NCBI GenBank assembly: GCA_016926135.1
Contig: JAFGPH010000496.1
Coordinates: forward strand, 1 to 17,640
Direction: 5' to 3'
Length of the DNA stretch: 17,640 nucleotides
DNA from: Deltaproteobacteria bacterium
Lineage (GTDB): Bacteria > Desulfobacterota > DSM-4660 > Desulfatiglandales > HGW-15
Part shown: piece after piece, positions 15,790-17,640 of the stretch
Position numbering within the stretch: the first letter of the stretch is position 1
Layout: every line of letters starts with the position of its first letter
Program-made: the position numbers and the translations under genes
Notes under the pieces: generated by a model
Told to the model about the DNA's origin: nothing
Seen by the model: the letters and a program-made list of their open reading frames with translations, nothing else
Database searches by the model: none

Positions 15790-16923
15790 TCACGAATTTC
15801 CTGTCATCCCCAGTTCTTCCATGATCGCGTCGTGGATCCTCGGCCTGAACGCCTTTATCCGCTCCGGGTTCTCCCGACTCGGGTGCACCCTGTTGGCAAG
15901 CAGGATAACGGTCACATCCTTGGCCGGGTCGATCCAGATGCTGGTTCCCGTGAATCCCGTGTGTCCCACACTGTTCCGCGAAAAATACCGCCCTGCGCTG
16001 GAACCTTCCTCTGCCCGTGTGTCCCATCCCAGGGCCCAATCGCCTTCCGCTACAAGGTCCTGCCGCCGCCAGAACTCCCTGACCGTTTCAGGCCTGAAGA
16101 AATCTTGCCTTTCGTCCCTGTAATGTTCTCGGAGCATGTTGGCGATCCCGAAAACCTCCTCCGCCGTGCTGAAAAGCCCTGCATGGCCTGAACACCCGCC
16201 CAAGGCAAAGGAGTTCTCGTCGTGCACCTCACCCTGCAGAACCCTCTTCCTCCAGGGGCAGTCCTCGGTGGCTGCGAACTCCGAGGGTCCCATCCTCCTT
16301 TTTCTCTCACAGGCGGCTCGGGGTGGCTTTTCCACATCCCCGCCGGGCATGAACAGGGTCCGTTTCAGGCCCAGAGGCCTGTAAAAGGTCTTTTCCACAT
16401 AATGGTTCAAGGTGACGTGTGTCTTCTCTTCGATCACCCACTGCAGGAGCATGAAACCCAGGTCGCTGTAAAGGCAGCCTGTTCCCGGTGTATACGCAAA
16501 GGGTTCCCGCACGATCCACTCCCTCAGCACCGCTTTGCGATGCTCCGGAGCGACCCCCGTGAGCCTGAGAAAGAACGGCCGCCAGTCAGGCAGGCCAGCC
16601 GAGTGGCTGAGAAGCATCCGGGGCGTCAAGGCCCCCTTGTCCGCCAGAGGGGCTGAGGGGAGCAGGTCCGACAGGGACTGATCGAGTCCGACGGTGCGTA
16701 CGTCCACCAGCTTCATCACAGCCAGGGCGGTCGCGCAAACCTTGGTGAGGGAGGCCAGGTCAAAAATCGTGTCTGTTCTGATTGGAACTGTTTTCGGCGT
16801 CACGGCGGCCATTCCCACGCCCAGAAGGGCGAGGGCGCGCCCCCCTTGAGCCGCCAGGATCACACCGCCGGGGAACACCCCTTCGGCGATTCCATCATCC
16901 ATCATGGACTTTATCCGTTCCAC
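15790..16923 (-). CDS. Serine hydrolase, class-C beta-lactamase / PBP-like family
   Basis: This is a 377-aa member of the Beta-lactamase (PF00144-type) fold, which includes DD-peptidases, esterases and AmpC. The nucleophile motif is S58-L-T-K61 (FDLASLTK). The second motif is Y152-S-D154, and the KTG-equivalent is H321-T-G323 (VGHTGFTG), a pattern more typical of esterases and peptidases than of true AmpC. The segment VHDENSFALGGCSGHAGLFST is characteristic of a subgroup that elsewhere sits near cell-wall recycling genes; that link is weak here. There is no signal peptide, so it is probably cytoplasmic. The start is GTG at 16923, with GGAG 10 nt upstream, giving the expected N-terminal EGVFPGGVILAA. 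It converges on the lipoprotein gene and has no operon partners. Antibiotic hydrolysis should not be assumed. Confidence 0.9.
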   Translation of the reverse strand: MERIKSMMDDGIAEGVFPGGVILAAQGGRALALLGVGMAAVTPKTVPIRTDTIFDLASLTKVCATALAVMKLVDVRTVGLDQSLSDLLPSAPLADKGALTPRMLLSHSAGLPDWRPFFLRLTGVAPEHRKAVLREWIVREPFAYTPGTGCLYSDLGFMLLQWVIEEKTHVTLNHYVEKTFYRPLGLKRTLFMPGGDVEKPPRAACERKRRMGPSEFAATEDCPWRKRVLQGEVHDENSFALGGCSGHAGLFSTAEEVFGIANMLREHYRDERQDFFRPETVREFWRRQDLVAEGDWALGWDTRAEEGSSAGRYFSRNSVGHTGFTGTSIWIDPAKDVTVILLANRVHPSRENPERIKAFRPRIHDAIMEELGMTGNS

Positions 16924-16993
16924 TTCCCTTTGTCTCCCCGCGACGCAGGAACCTCGATTTCAGTCCGAGCGGCTGTCGAACCCGAGTCTCACC

Positions 16994-17022
16994 TTGCATT
17001 ATCGCCTCTCTCATCCTATAAT
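16994..17022 (+). promoter_or_regulatory. Sigma-70 promoter of the PanE-family gene
   Basis: TTGCAT (16994-16999) is followed after 17 bp by a perfect TATAAT (17017-17022). The start would be near 17029, about 20 nt before the ATG at 17050. This is one of the best sigma-70 matches in the window and marks the gene as the first of its transcript. Confidence 0.8.
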
Positions 17023-17049
17023 TCAAATGTTTATCGGGGACGATTCACC

Positions 17050-17640
17050 ATGAAGATTGCCATTCTCGGAGCCGGGGGAGTCGGGGGGTACTACGGGGCC
17101 TTGCTCGCCCGTGTCGGACATGAGGTCCTCTTCATTGCGCGGGGAACCCACCTGTGGGCCATCCGGGAAAAAGGTCTGCAGGTCAAAAGCGTGTTCGGTG
17201 ATTTCCTGCTCTCGCCGGTCACGGCCCTGGAGCATCCCGCAGAGGCAGGCCGGGTCGCACTCGTCATTGTGGCCACCAAGACCTATCACATCGAGGAGGC
17301 TGCGCGCTCCCTTCTCCCCCTGCTCGGTCCGGAGACGGTGATCCTGCCCCTTCAGAACGGCGTGGACGCGGCGGAGCGTATCGGTGCGGTGGCGGGGATG
17401 GATCACGTCGTCGGAGGAGCCACGTGGCTTTCCGCCGCGGTGGAGTCTCCCGGTGTGATCGGCCAGTACAGTCAGTTCCGGCGCATCGTGCTGGGGGAAT
17501 TCGACCGGCGCATCACCCCCAGGGTGCAGAAGGTCGGCGCTGCACTGAGGGAAGCCGACATCACGGTTGAAATCACGGACGACATTTTGAAAACCCTGTG
17601 GACCAAGTTCCTGTTTATTGCATCGGTGAGCGCCATGGGA
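17050..17640 (+). CDS. 2-dehydropantoate 2-reductase family protein (ApbA/PanE), 3' end outside window
   Basis: The 197 visible residues cover the N-terminal Rossmann domain and the start of the C-terminal helical domain; full-length proteins are about 300 aa. The start MKIAILGAGGVGGYYGALLA carries the GxGxxG NADP(H) motif. VATKTY and LPLQNGVD (the Asn98 region of E. coli PanE) are present. The catalytic Lys is in KTLWTKFLFIAS, but the residue four positions on, Asn180 in E. coli PanE, appears to be Ile. PanE makes pantoate for coenzyme A; the change suggests a paralogue whose substrate may differ, so no symbol is given. The ATG at 17050 has only a weak GGGGA site 11 nt upstream, but the N-terminus fits the family exactly. 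Confidence 0.88.
   Translation, partial: MKIAILGAGGVGGYYGALLARVGHEVLFIARGTHLWAIREKGLQVKSVFGDFLLSPVTALEHPAEAGRVALVIVATKTYHIEEAARSLLPLLGPETVILPLQNGVDAAERIGAVAGMDHVVGGATWLSAAVESPGVIGQYSQFRRIVLGEFDRRITPRVQKVGAALREADITVEITDDILKTLWTKFLFIASVSAMG

Overview
This 17.6 kb window is GC-rich chromosomal DNA, probably from a deltaproteobacterium (Desulfobacterota, the Syntrophobacter / sulfate-reducer type). Supporting this are a sigma-54 response regulator with a sigma-54 promoter, a complete liv-type branched-chain amino-acid transporter, a MerR-family gene behind pheT, and a small aromatic-rich lipoprotein. The genus cannot be fixed from the sequence alone. Most of the window is conserved core genome. 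I saw no CRISPR array, phage, insertion sequence, tRNA or rRNA.

Layout. 1-2428 (+): the 3' part of an NtrC-type response regulator, a short terminator, a near-perfect sigma-54 promoter, and a soluble histidine kinase. The kinase C-terminus is the stub of a receiver domain that ends inside a 7-bp-period repeat. 2532-7132 (-): a complete high-affinity amino-acid ABC transporter in the order substrate-binding protein, LivH, LivM, LivG, LivF, behind a strong sigma-70 promoter. 7336-15207 (-): the translation cluster thrS-infC-rpmI-rplT-pheS-pheT, followed closely by a MerR regulator and a short-chain dehydrogenase. infC appears to start at AUA. 15491-15715 (+): a 74-aa lipoprotein, divergent from thrS, with its own promoter and a textbook terminator. 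15790-16923 (-): a cytoplasmic class-C beta-lactamase-like serine hydrolase. 17050 to the end (+): the 5' part of a PanE/ApbA-family reductase with its own sigma-70 promoter.

How the parts fit. The translation cluster makes Thr- and Phe-tRNA synthetases, IF3 and ribosomal proteins L35 and L20. Its control points look like the thrS leader hairpin, the AUA start of infC and the structured infC-rpmI spacer. The transporter has its own promoter, so it is a separate unit although it lies on the same strand. The two-component pair is convergent with it.

The most notable points are the AUA start of infC, two unrelated 7-bp-period repeats at operon boundaries (one of which ends the kinase gene), the sigma-54 promoter between the activator gene and the kinase gene, an Asp-Asp Walker B in the activator, leader RNA structure in the translation cluster, and the small lipoprotein. 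No clearly new multi-gene system was found. Every gap between genes is under 300 bases.
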